Shown: in pieces, positions 42,640 to 53,610 of the stretch
Numbering within the stretch: position 1 is the stretch's first letter
Layout: each line of letters opens with the position of its first letter
Assembly: GCF_910592395.1 (NCBI RefSeq)
Contig: NC_088325.1
Span: forward strand, 6,663,501-6,727,500
Origin: Lineus longissimus
Lineage: Eukaryota; Nemertea; Pilidiophora; Heteronemertea; Lineidae
DNA: 64,000 nucleotides
Reading direction: 5' to 3'
Position numbers and translations under genes: made by a program
Notes under the pieces: generated by a model
The model's input: the letters and a program-made list of their open reading frames with translations, nothing else
Told to the model about the DNA's origin: nothing
Databases searched by the model: none

Positions 42640-42994
42640 AACCAAGTTGGGCTGGATATCTGGATTGACGATTATAAGCAGATAAAAGCTCGACAGAACA
42701 TAGAAATTTCGATTATCATTTCAATATGTTCTGATAATCTATTCATTCATATATACTGCATGCTGTCTGGCTAAAAAGGCTAAGTTTGATGAAAGATAAA
42801 ATCCAAATGTTTGGGTTTTTTCTGTACAGCTATTAGGCAGTCTGGCCGGAGCAGGCATTGTAGCGATAACAGGCGTCATTATGGCTGTTGTTCTATGGTA
42901 AGCTACTTCAAATACAGTTCTGTTGGTAAAACGACGATTACTCAACAGATTTCGGTGAAGTTGAAGGGGGGGGGGGGGGCATATAGCTGTCGAC

Positions 42995-43938
42995 CAAGGA
43001 GGATACCGTGGTGACATCACAGCTTTTCCAAGATGGCGCTGCATATTGTAAACAAAGTCGATCCACGGCCAAGGGAAAATCAAGTCATCAAATAAAGTTA
43101 GATTTTTCGCATCAAATCAGAGTTATTAGTACTTTTCTGCTATGAAATAAGTCTTCAGACAATAAGTTATCATTTGAATAATGAAAAGTGCTGTTTTGAT
43201 GGGGAAAAATAGGGTTTTTAAAACCAAATAGCCGGGCACCGATGTTCCAAAATTAGCGATGGTTTCAAAACAGTCTCCAAGATATGGGGCAATCTCTTCA
43301 TTATCATAATGGGATTTGGAGGAATGTTTACAGATTTTACAAGTTCGAGACCTGTAGGACTTAAAACTTGCATAGATCCCCATAGATTCCCTCTATTTGT
43401 CGAGTTAGCGCCCTTGTAAGATCATGCATTTTCGGACACTAGAACGAAATCTTCCTGCGGATATCGCGGTTTCGGTGATGATTTAAGGAGAAATTGACTG
43501 TTCTAGAGTTGTATGGGACAGAAATGAGTTCATGCTTCATGAATACATGAATATATTATGATATGGGCGGGCTTCTAAGTCAAAACAATAACAAACTCAA
43601 CTGCATCTCTACCGTGTATCGCGTAGTGCATTGCCTAGAGTATTTCGTAGTGTATTTTAGCGGAGACATTATTTCCGCACTTTGGCCACGCCAAACGTCT
43701 TTTTTATTCGTGGAAGTTAATCTGCTCTGTAAATTTTATCTTACACAGGAAGAATCCATACTAGTTATTGCAATATTTCATGTCTATTGGTGTTTTTGTG
43801 TACAGGAGCGCACCAGACAGTGATACGTGGAGATGTGTTCAGTGCTGGTGCTGTCAGTAGACTGAATCTGATTGGCCATAGCGATCAGTAATATGGGTCG
43901 TGATCATGTAATGTGACGTCACCGCGGTATCCTCCTTG
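42995..43938. mobile_element. CAAGGAGG MITE copy 2
   Basis: 944 bp, inverted relative to copy 1. TIRs begin CAAGGAGGATACC and are flanked by a 9-bp duplication with one mismatch (GCTGTCGAC 42986-42994, GTTGTCGAC 43939-43947). It lies in the intron of the broken receptor copy. The position between 43792 and 43793 is the unoccupied equivalent of the PAT-like insertion in copy 1. Confidence 0.9.
43126..43383 (-). CDS. Conserved 85-residue ORF of the MITE, copy 2
   Basis: Same frame as 19551-19808 with four or five residue changes and no stop. CKICKH is retained. Function unknown. Confidence 0.3.
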   Translation of the reverse strand: MGIYASFKSYRSRTCKICKHSSKSHYDNEEIAPYLGDCFETIANFGTSVPGYLVLKTLFFPIKTALFIIQMITYCLKTYFIAEKY

Positions 43939-44401
43939 GTTGTCGACACTGGTTTCTTGATCGTATTATATTAAGGACCTACAATAAATATCCCAGAAAC
44001 TATCAACACATGAAGCTAGTTGATGAAATATTAGATAAATAATCTTTAAGATTCTTACCAAACATTGACGGTTCATAGAGTTGGATAATTTAGGCAAGTC
44101 ATTTGTCATACCAATGTGAAATTAACCTGCCATGCACTAGTGATGTTTTGATTTTGATCGCTATTTGCGCACATTGACGAGAAACTCAACTTCCAAACCT
44201 TTTGTATTTACTTCTGTAGGCAACGTGGTCTGCTGCGATGGGGAAAGAGGCAGAGTCACCGACCTGCAAATGATACCGTTGATTATGAAGATACCAGGGT
44301 TGAATTCACAACCGCCGGAAATCGCCCTGTACACACCTACGCTTACATTGAGACTGATTACGTAAATGATTTGTTTGACCCTGTACACTGGCATGGGCAA
44401 A

Positions 44402-45530
44402 TGAAAAGGCCAGGGGCCATTTTGCTCACCGGTATTTAGGTAACGATTTAATTGACAATGAATGTTTCTTGAGATATGACCGAGGAAGACTCTGAGGTAC
44501 CACTAGTATCATATCAGACTGAACATAAGCCAACCTTACCTTTGGGATAATGTGCAACAAATATGAACTTCATTGTCATTGCAGTTAAGAAACTTGCCAT
44601 AGTTAGGCCGCCAAACAGCAAATTCACGTGATTTGACCTCTTTGACCTTGAAAAGTAGGTCAAATCAAAAATCTGTATAATATGTAATGTATCCTTGCTG
44701 GGAGTACCAACCATAACAAATTTATCGAATACGAATCACTAATGAGCGAGATGTCACACTGTCTAGGTTTTCACTTTTTGCCCCCTGGTGTCTAAGTCGA
44801 GAAACAGATCAGACCAGAATTCAGTGTCAGAGGTAACCTGACCTAGGGAGTCTTGTGTACAAAGTTTCAAGCCTATTGCTCTAGCAGTTACGAAACGTGT
44901 CACAGTTACGCTCAAACGGCCAATTTACGCCATTTGACCTCTATGACCTTGAAAATAGGTAAAATCAAAAACCTCTATGATCTGTGATGTATCTAGGCTT
45001 GGTGTACCTACCATAAAAATTTCATCAAAAACAAATCACTAATAAGTCAGATATCACACTTTTGTGTTTTCAGTTAAGGCCCCCTGGTGGCCAAGTCAAG
45101 GATCAGATCAGACCAAAATTGGCTGGTAGAGGTCATCTGACCTAGGGGGTCATGCATAAAACTTCCAAGCTCATAGCCCTACCAGTTAAGTAACGTGCTA
45201 CAGTTACACTCAAACGGCAAATTTACGCCATTTGACATCTGTGACCTTGAAAAGTAGGTCAAATCAAAAACACGTGCGATATGTACTATTATCTTGCTTG
45301 GAGTACCTACGATATAAAATTCATCAAAAACGAATCACTAATAAGTGAGATATCACACTATTTAAACCAGACCGAAATTCAGTGTCAAAGGTCATCTGAC
45401 CTAGGGAGTCATGCATACAAAGTTTTGAGTCCATAGCCCTAGCGGTTAAGAAACGTGCCGCTGTTTTTGGAATAGGATACGGCAGACGACGGACACTGCG
45501 CTGTTGTATAGACTCACCCTACCGGTGAGC
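44402..45530 (+). mobile_element. GCTCACC-ended repeat, copy b
   Basis: Inserted in the tail exon of the broken receptor, so the limits are visible: starts TGAAAAGGCCAGGGGCCATT, ends ACCGGTGAGC, with CAAA at both sides as a likely 4-bp duplication. It holds three tandem units of about 300 bp, each with a TGACCT-type cluster (44634, 44935, 45232). Confidence 0.75.
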
Positions 45531-45820
45531 CAAAAATCCACAGCCAGTGCCTGCGGAGCACCGCGTTCCGGTTCAGGGAGTCCATGGAAATGTAATGTAT
45601 GGGTTTTTGCCCTCCAGGGACCTTATTCACAAAAGCTCCGTAGCAACATACGGTACCGTAAGGCCACTGTAAGGCCCCCGTAGCGACTTACGCCCATTTC
45701 ACAAACCAACCGCAAAGTAACGGTCCCGTAAAAACCGACCGTAAATTTGCCAAATATTACGGGAACTTCAAACCTCCTGTAAATTGTTACGGAGCTTCCG
45801 TAGAGCAGACCGAGAGAGTC

Positions 45821-47190
45821 ATGGCGGTCGCGTTTCTTCTTGCTGATCAAGAAAATCGGCGGGCGAGACGCCGAGAACGCATTTTTCGGGATCGAATGCA
45901 ACCACTGGATTACTATGACGATGTGGATTTGATGAAACGTTATCGGATGCCTAGACACGTGCTGACTGAAGTCATAGACTTGATTCGTGCTGACGTTGAA
46001 CACCCTACTCAACGATCGCATGCCATCCCTGCTACCTTGCAGATTCTCACTGCTATACGGTTTTTTGCGACTGGTTCCTTTCAGTTAGCAACAGCTGACA
46101 TGTGCGGTAGCATCAGCCAACCATCCACTTCCAGGATTGTGACAAGGGTAGCCACCGCACTTCAGAGGATTTCGCCAAATATCATTGCATTTCCACGGGA
46201 ACGAGAAAGAAGGAACCTTATTAAGGAGGGCTTTTATAATGAGCGCCGTAGAATACCCAGCGTTCTGGGATGTCTAGATGGATCCCTTGTTCAGATCAAA
46301 CGGCCGTCCCAAGATGAAGCTGCATACGTATGTCGACACAATTACCATGCAATTAACGTTCAGGGAGTCTGCTCACATGACAAAAAGTTCACGAATATTA
46401 TGGCGCAGTGGCCAGGCTCCACACATGATTCATTCATGTGGACACATTCGCACCTTAACAGGGAGCTGGCAAATGACCCTCATCGTGACGGACATCTTCT
46501 GGGCGACTCTGCATACCCTTTGCGCCCATGGGTACTCACGCCTATACAGAATCCCGCGGATGATGCAGAAAGACAGTACAATATCCACCATAGAAGGATT
46601 AGACAGGCAATCGAAGGTACTTTCGGCCGATGGAAGGTCAGATGGCAGTGTTTGCACGCAGAAGGTGAGTTTCAGTCTATTGGACAGAATTTCCTTTCAG
46701 CACAGCTTTGAAGAGGGAAAATGGGCAATAGGCCCTTTCCGGCTTTGGATTTGTTCAGGCCCTATCCATTTTCTAAGAAAAAGTAATCGGGACCGACTGA
46801 GTGAAATACTCCTGTACTGGGAGTTTCCAGCAACACCTTTTGCAAGGACACTTCCCAAAATACCATCGAAGTCAACCTATTCAACATGAAGAAAATGCCG
46901 AGATTGGAAATGTGTCTGCAACATCCCCATGTTACAGTTTGTTCCCAACGTTTTTCAATTTATTTTCAGGAGGAATCCTCAAACTCCGCCCTGAGCGGTG
47001 CTGCAGGGTAATCATCGCAACTGCAGTGCTTCACAACATCTGCGAGGAGCATGGTATACCACTTCCACCTGGTGTACAGCCCATGATTGGAAACAATCCA
47101 GACCTAGACGATAATCGTCCTGTCATGGCTGATGATGCCGATGGGACCGTTGCTCGAGCAAGGATAATAAGAGAGCATTTCTGGAACTAA
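45821..47190 (+). CDS. Harbinger nuclease (HARBI1-like transposase)
   Basis: Exon 1 45821-46664 ends at a GTGAGT donor; exon 2 46970-47190 follows a TTTTCAG acceptor; the join is phase 1 and the protein is about 355 residues. The DDE nuclease residues are in GCLDGSLV (Asp153), GSTHDSFM (Asp203), GDSAYPL, and AIEGTFGRWK (Glu265). Exon 2 gives the helical end with ATAVLHNICEE. Full length for the family, no stops. It would cut at the TIRs together with the Myb-like partner. Confidence is high that it is a transposase gene rather than a domesticated HARBI1, since TIRs and duplication are present. Confidence 0.9.
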
Positions 47191-47532
47191 ACACTTTATT
47201 AACGGATCAGTGACTGATTTTCAAATCAAGGACACATAAGAGCAGTGAAAGGGGACTACCTGTCCCACGCTAATCTGCCAGTCAACTAGTTTTTGTCCTT
47301 TGTCCTCACTAAAATTGATTAGTTTTTAAAATAGTTAAGAAACCTCACCTTAACGAGAACGTTGACGTTAATTACGCATTCTGATGGCTGAACAAAGCAA
47401 CCCCTTGAATTTCACAGTTCAATCAATAAAATCTATACTATTAAAAGAATGGACTTCCGTTTGAATGTCTGCACCTGTGCTCATCAAACTCTATACCAAA
47501 ATGTCAACCATGTACCCACAGCTGAAACCTCC

Positions 47533-49009
47533 CTATACGAACTGGAACAAATGCAATTCAGCATGATTTTGAGGTGGAATTCTTTCGATATGAACATGTG
47601 TCCATAAATGGTCACATCTGCATGGATTCAAAAATATTTTTAGCAGTATTGAAAGACGCGTCGCGGGTTGCGTAGGGTTCTTTTCTGCCGCAAACGTTAA
47701 AACTGTACTGCTGCTGGACCGCTGGAGATCCAACTTTTCGCGTTCAATTTGAACGAGCTCTTCGAGAAGGGATGCAGTTTTCACTTCAATTTGAAGTCGC
47801 TTTTTATCGACCTCCAACCTCTCCTTCTCCATTGACAACAGGTCACAGGTCACATTGGTCGCAGTGGGAGCAGGGCTTCGCGTCCTTGAGGTAGGCTGAG
47901 ACGAAGGTGAAGAAGTACCTGGAACACTTTTATCTTCCAAGTGTTCCGAGAACAACGAATTCCGCCCACGTTTTCGAGATTGGGCAACTGCTGCTGAAGT
48001 ATTTGGAACACTTGCATCTTCGACATGTTCCGAGAAAGGAGAATTCGAACGTCGTCGAAATGCGCCAAAACTGAAGGGAATTTCTTTCTCTGGGCCTAGG
48101 TCATCAAGCTCTTCCACATCAGACTGCTCTTGGTCACTCAATGGAGTTGAGATAGTGGCCGGCGCTGAAACTCTCTGAAACGAAAATGGCAGGCCCTTTC
48201 TAAAGGAATTGGCAAACAAACACATTTATTTCCATCTAAAGAAAACTTATACAATATGCATCCGTTGATACTGCACTCTAAATATTACTTCAATATCTCA
48301 CTCTAACATCCTCCATTTGACTGGAAAGAAAGATGTTTGATTGATTTCTCCTTTGTAGATATATCTGAAAAATATTTTAGAAATTCATCTTGAACCTACC
48401 ATTGGGTGAACATTGGTTAGTGCCAATTTTAATTGAATGGCTCATAACAGTAATTAATTTCAATCATTAGATTGAATTTTAAATTGTTTTCTCTGTTCGT
48501 TTTGCTCAAAATTTATTGAAATTATACGACAGTTGAGTTCCTTTGAGGAAATAATGCCTTTAGTAGACTAACCTTGGATTGTTTTGGTGTGGGTTCTACA
48601 TGTACTTGAGAGTGAGTTGGGTTAGCCGTATCATAGCCTCCTTTAATCCCAAAAACTTTAGTCGTTCCCAAGAGACCAATAACTCTCCGGTCAATATCTG
48701 ACAAATCTTCAGTTCTACGAGGCTCATTCCCTGTCTTAGCGTCCTCTGCCCTATCTTTGTTCGCCCGTTTCTTGGCCCGAGTCTTTAAAAATCATCCCAC
48801 CTTTTTTTCATGTCATCGATATCTCTCTGGCATGGTGAAATTGCATTCACTCTCTGACAAATATCCTTCCAATACTTTTTTTTGCGCTCGTTTGTGACAC
48901 TGTCAGAAAATTTCGAAGAGATTACTTCATAATGTTCTTCAATTAGCTCCAAAAGCCGGCGAGTTTCGTTTTCTGTAAAGTTCAGTTTTCTCTTTCTTTT
49001 CTCAGACAT
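47533..49009 (-). pseudogene. Harbinger Myb-like DNA-binding protein, probable frameshift
   Basis: Exon 1 runs from the ATG at 49009 to 48573 (GTTAGT donor), exon 2 from 48174 (CGTTTCAG acceptor) to the stop at 47533, joined in phase 0. The N-terminal 75 residues are a Myb/SANT-like trihelix (FTENETRRLLELIEEHY, KKYWKDICQRV, MKKRWDDF). A run of T after WDDF appears to lack one base, which moves the frame; the rest of exon 1 continues in another frame. The region after is Ser-rich with two FSEH repeats and a coiled coil (about 47870-47720). The partner brings the nuclease to DNA and into the nucleus in this superfamily. Confidence 0.75.
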
Positions 49010-49547
49010 TACGGCTGTTGTATCCCTGCCAGGAGTGTTAGTGAATACGCATAAAATGGAACGAAGTACATGTAGTAGAATGTTCACTGCAATCGCCTTG
49101 CGACTTTCCGAAAGAACGGTCATCTCTTTACATAACAATCGCTGCGCGTAATGTTGGTATCGGCATTGAAGAATGCATGCGGGCCTTTCCAGGAACGATG
49201 ATTTCCCGGAATGCGTAACTTTGCGGAGATCCTTAGTAATAAGGATGGTCTACGGAACGTTTTGTGAATAAAGCGTAACGTAAATCTTACGGTATCGCAG
49301 GAGGTCCGTAACTAAAGGTTACGGATGCGCAAGTTACGGATCTTTTGTGAATAAGGTCCCAGGTCCCAACCCAATGACAACGCGATATATATCCTTTATA
49401 TTCTTTATTTCCTCTTGCTTCCTTTTCTCGGTCTATATTCGACCAGAGCCAAGGCTAATCTCCCTCTCTACAGAAAGTACCCCTTGGTATTCGTTAGATA
49501 TATGAGATGAGTTCGTGTAGAAGGAGTATAATAAATTTCGCCATAGT

Positions 49548-49985
49548 TTGCAATATATACACCCGGGAAAAGTATATTAGCCCTGGTGGTGGAGAGGTGA
49601 TTCATTTTTTGACAGTAGTATTTTTTTGGTGCATAACTAGAGAGGTGAACTATAGTTGACACAACTTTTATAGAGAGGTGAACTTTCTTCCATTAGATTG
49701 ACTTCTGAAAGTGAGGAAATGCAATTTAGACCATATTGTATAATTCGGCGGACGAAAAGCAAAAACTTATAGACCAGATTAAATTCTGATCCAGTCATTA
49801 ATCTACCAGATCAAATACATATTTTGCAAATGCCACTATAGTTTTCACAAGATAGATAGATTTGATGTTGCGAATGTCTACTAGAATAAACTTCTGTTCA
49901 TTTTAATTGTAAAATATGTCACCTTGTTTTAAAAAAATAGCCTCTGAGCTTGGCGTTGGCCTAAGTTTTACCACCTTTAAAAAAC
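49548..49985 (+). repeat. Second copy of the receptor 3' flank
   Basis: Matches 35450-35850 in order. It follows the broken receptor copy after the Harbinger element and carries an extra insertion of about 50 bases near 49590-49640. Confidence 0.8.
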
Positions 49986-50279
49986 GCCCAATTGCACAGT
50001 GGACACGTGTTCTGATTGCTTTCCGTTGGGTCATTAGTGTGGTTATATATACTTAAAATATGTAATGATTTTGATTAAGCTGATTACCAAATACTTTTTT
50101 TCTTTCACTATCTTTTTATTTTCACGAAAATGAAAAGAGTAAAGAGTTGGTGGTAAAGAGTTGGTGGTTTTATATGAATAGTATACATGTCGTCACCCAA
50201 TCGAATACATGGTACTAGTCAATGAATAATCATTTAAAGCATCATTAACGAGCTGGAGGCTTCTGTAGATTGACGTAAG

Positions 50280-50413
50280 GAGTTTTCGAAAATCCCCCAA
50301 AACGTCAACGTGAACGCCTATCCCATTGTTCGACATAGTTATCGCGTAATCGGGAGGTCGAACAGTGGGATAGGCGTTCAAGTTGGCATTTCGGGGGATT
50401 TACGAAAACTCCC
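50280..50413. repeat. Imperfect hairpin, about 56-bp arms
   Basis: Left arm 50280-50335 (GAGTTTTCGAAAATCCCC, GAACGCCTATCCCA) pairs with right arm 50356-50413. A small foldback or MITE remnant; the flanks show no clear duplication. Confidence 0.7.
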
Positions 50414-50414
50414 A

Positions 50415-51266
50415 AAACCTCCACCTCGCGGAGAGTTCACTATTTGTAAAGGATTGAATAGACATTGATCGTTGATCGTTGACCGTTGATTAAAAAAACG
50501 AATATGCGTGTGCTTTGGACACATCCTCGGCGACATCTATCGTCACGCTAGGTAGTATTGGGAGAGAGACGGGACCAATGTACTTAACCGTATGGCAAAC
50601 AAATAGGTCCCGCATTCCCCCGAAAAACTCCTCAAATATCATCAAAACTCCACAAATATCCTTAAAATATCTACAACTATCCAAAACTCCCAAAACTCCC
50701 AAAACAAGTAATCTCAAGAAATCTCAGCCTCAGAACCTACGTGAAGACAAAGATTCACAGGGGCATGTGCCCCGAGGGTAAGAAGCTGCGCAACCTTAAC
50801 TTGTGTTGGGCTGCAATTTAGTATCACCATCTTCATTATTGTCATTCTGGCCAAGGCCTAAAATCGTCTGTCTAAAAGGAAAAGCGAGGCAATAAATCAC
50901 ACAAAGAGACATATTACAATCTATCAAATAACTGCATCGGCCAGCATTCACAATAAAAAGCCTGATTAAGATTATGCAATGAACTTTTGGTCCATATTAT
51001 AGATTATAATGTGTGGTAGACGACATTCCAATACGTTAGCATTTGTTTAGCTCCCACATACCTCTTATGCAGACTTGTTTAAGCAAATGAGGGCGTAATA
51101 CCGGGTCGATTAAAATTTAGTTGCAAGATACATTCCCCAAAGGGGAGAAATTCACATACACACATCACTAATCTGGGGATACGAACAGTGTTAGTTTATC
51201 ACTGTCCACTATGGTTACCAAAGCGGCTAACAGACGACAGTAAATAAATTGAGAGCACAGGCAGAT
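50415..51266. other. No recognised feature
   Basis: Includes a short AAAACTCCC repeat at about 50685-50706. No gene is seen. Confidence 0.4.
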
Positions 51267-51270
51267 TTAA

Positions 51271-51499
51271 GGGTTGACCATATATAGGTACCGCTATTTT
51301 AGCTAGAACTTGAAATCATAAAGCTTTTAGAACTCCTTCAAAAAGTAGTGAATACTTATTTCAAGGGTGGGAGTATGTTCTTTGTTTTCCAGAGAACGGC
51401 CTCCTGCCCTTGAAATGAGCATTCAATTCATTTGGGAAGAGTTCTAATTGCTTTAGGTTTCGGAGGTCAAGCCAAAATGGCGGTACTTATGGTCAACCC
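51271..51499. mobile_element. MITE with TTAA duplication
   Basis: 229 bp. The ends are inverted repeats starting GGGTTGACCATA and then GTACCGC-ATTTT. TTAA lies at both sides (51267-51270 and 51500-51503). TTAA targets are used by piggyBac and Kolobok; the GG start favours Kolobok. Confidence 0.8.
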
Positions 51500-51794
51500 T
51501 TAAGGTCGATCTATACCCATGCGTGGCGCAAAACTTCCCAACTTCAACTAGTGATAATTCATTGATAACAATGATTCCAAAAAAATTATGGTACGGTACG
51601 TTACGCATGAAGCATCTAAGTGAACTTTCCCCCTAAATAACTTGATCATATCTCTGGATTACCCAAAAAATGACTTTTTTGGGAAGGTCAAAAAATCACC
51701 TTGATCAATATATGTCAACATGCTATGTCGCATCGAAGCACACTCTGTTGGAAAGGACGCAGCCATTCTTACCGCATGTCCGTATAACCGCCGA

Positions 51795-53610
51795 TTATTA
51801 AAAAATAATAATAATAATGCATATAATTAACAGTGTATCAATCAACAATGTCTTATAGAGCGCCAAACTCCAGGTAAACCTGCTCAAGGCGCTACCTCCC
51901 CACCAAGAAATGCTTCCTCGAACAGCCAGGATTTTAGGAGTCGTTTAAAAGCAAGCAGCGCGTCCGCCCCCCTGATGTGCTCCGGTAGGGCATTCCACAA
52001 CCGGGGACCACATGATGAGAAGCAGCGGTCACCGAATCCTGTCTTTGTCCGCATACACGCCAATGACGTGTCATTAGATGACATGGTGACACGCCGCCTC
52101 TCAACATGTTTGAGGCTCAGGTATGCAGGTGCATAACCCCGGACCACCTTGAAACACATCAGGAGGACCTTGAAAATGACACGCTGCTTCACCGGGAGCC
52201 AGTGAAGAGACCTAAGAACCGGTGAGATGTGGTCATACTTTCTCGTCCCGGTCAAGATCCTGGCTGCCCGGTTCTGGAGTCTCTGGAGGGGAGCCAGCGC
52301 CTTGTCAGGGAGACCGTAGAGAATCCCATTATTGGAGTCAAGGCGTGACATGACAAAGGCATGGATAAGCCTCTCGATGCTACTTGTGTCGAGAATTTTT
52401 TTAATTCGGCTTATCTTATACAAGGCAGCATTTACATTCTTGCAAATCGCCTTGATTTGCTCCTGCATTGTCATGCCCTCATCCAGCCACACCCCGAGAT
52501 CCCGAACACTGTTTGACTTTGCAACCCATTGCTGTCCCACAGTGATACCTTCCACAGAACCAGTCCTGCGCGACGAAACAAAGTTCAGCATGTCTGTCTT
52601 TGGGGCATTCAAGGAAAGTTTGTTCACAACCAGCCACTTCTCTATGCTGGCAATGCACTGCTCTGTATTCGAGATCGCAATATCTCTCTCATCTCCTGAG
52701 CCACAAGGAAAAAAGTTCATGAGCTGGTTATCGTCAGCATAAAGTTGAAAAGGCACTTCCCACGACCGCATGATATCCCCAAGGGGTAGAGTATACACAG
52801 TGAAAAGTATAGGCCCTAACACAGATCCTTGAGGCACACCATAGGAAAGAGGGGACCAAGCCGACTTTGACCCATCGACCACCACACACTGTTCCCGTCC
52901 AGTGAGGTAGGAGGAGAACCACTCCAAAGCTTTTCCGGAAAGGCCAATGCGGCTCGACAGTCTACTGATGAGGATGTGGTGGTCGACAGTATCAAAGGCG
53001 GATGACAAGTCGAGCAGAACAAGAGCACCCTCGTTCCCTACATCCATGGCCTTGAGGATATCATTGCACACCTTCAAAAGTACAGTCTCAGTGCTATGTC
53101 CTTTTCGATATGCTGACTGGTTCACATCGAGCATATTATAGCGTGACATGTGTTCATTTAGCCGTGACGCAACAATCCTTTCAATGAGTTTTGAAAGGTA
53201 GGCCAGGTTGGAAACCGGGCGGTAGTTGCTGAACACATTCTTGTCCAAGGAAGGCTTCTTCAACAGTGGTTTGACCATTGCACACTTTAGGTTTGATGAT
53301 ACCTGGCCACACTCAAGAGACTTGTTTACTATATGCGTGATGGCAGGCAGCAAAGCGTCCAGGAATTTCTTTAACAACCAGGTTGGCACTGGATCAATCG
53401 TGCAGCTTTTAGCCGGCAAGGACAATACCAGTCTTTTGATCTCATCCATGGTAGCCGGTCTGAAACAGTCCAAATTGCCAGCCGTTGGCATACTGTGAAC
53501 ACTAGTAACAGGTTCATCACATGAACTGTCCAGCTCGCGACGGATTTTTGAAATCTTCTCCAAGAAGAAGTTGCTGAACTCGTTCGCAATAGGTGTATAG
53601 CATTTACTCT
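51795..53610 (-). mobile_element. 5'-truncated CR1/L2-like non-LTR element
   Basis: Minus-strand element with an intact RT frame, a short 3' UTR containing GCGCTCTATAAG, and an ATT-repeat tail (about 51803-51818). The 5' end is cut near 53610, so no endonuclease or ORF1 is present. Confidence 0.85.
51884..53563 (-). CDS. CR1/L2-like reverse transcriptase, open but truncated
   Basis: 559 codons from the first ATG without a stop; the frame is open a little further upstream to about 53608. RT blocks in order: NYRPVSNL (113-120), LLDLSSAFDTVDH (183-195), GVPQGSVLGPILF (242-254), catalytic YADD (275-278), LSLNAPKT (about 325). The C-terminal region has HWLPVKQR and LWNALPEHIR. The N-terminal endonuclease is missing, so it cannot start target-primed synthesis. 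The lack of any stop in 1.7 kb means a young insertion. A host role is unlikely. Confidence 0.85.
   Translation of the reverse strand: MEKISKIRRELDSSCDEPVTSVHSMPTAGNLDCFRPATMDEIKRLVLSLPAKSCTIDPVPTWLLKKFLDALLPAITHIVNKSLECGQVSSNLKCAMVKPLLKKPSLDKNVFSNYRPVSNLAYLSKLIERIVASRLNEHMSRYNMLDVNQSAYRKGHSTETVLLKVCNDILKAMDVGNEGALVLLDLSSAFDTVDHHILISRLSSRIGLSGKALEWFSSYLTGREQCVVVDGSKSAWSPLSYGVPQGSVLGPILFTVYTLPLGDIMRSWEVPFQLYADDNQLMNFFPCGSGDERDIAISNTEQCIASIEKWLVVNKLSLNAPKTDMLNFVSSRRTGSVEGITVGQQWVAKSNSVRDLGVWLDEGMTMQEQIKAICKNVNAALYKISRIKKILDTSSIERLIHAFVMSRLDSNNGILYGLPDKALAPLQRLQNRAARILTGTRKYDHISPVLRSLHWLPVKQRVIFKVLLMCFKVVRGYAPAYLSLKHVERRRVTMSSNDTSLACMRTKTGFGDRCFSSCGPRLWNALPEHIRGADALLAFKRLLKSWLFEEAFLGGEVAP

Larger units (their letters stand above)
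42640..45593 (+). pseudogene. Paralog of the Ig receptor, membrane and tail exons only, broken
   Basis: Sequence from about 42640 follows the intron before the membrane exon of the intact gene. The membrane exon copy (42830-42897) is 11 bp shorter, a frame-breaking deletion at its start, with the rest nearly identical. The next intron holds a MITE (42995-43938). The tail exon copy (44220-44400) keeps frame and YVND, is cut by a GCTCACC repeat (44402-45530), resumes at about 45531 and loses homology at 45593. A Harbinger element follows. No Ig exons are found upstream. The nearly complete similarity of the tail suggests a fairly recent duplication. Confidence 0.85.
45618..49359. mobile_element. 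PIF/Harbinger transposon, two genes
   Basis: TIRs begin GGACCTTATTCACAAAAG at both ends, identical for 18 bases. CAG flanks both sides (45615-45617 and 49360-49362), the 3-bp duplication typical of PIF/Harbinger. It carries a nuclease gene on + and a Myb-like gene on minus. Subterminal regions are dense in CCGTA/TACGG motifs on both sides, probable binding sites. Inserted downstream of the broken receptor tail. Confidence 0.9.

Noticed and set aside
42830-42897. Second membrane exon as part of a working receptor
   Set aside because: It is 11 bp shorter than the intact exon, which breaks frame, and the next exon is cut by an insertion.
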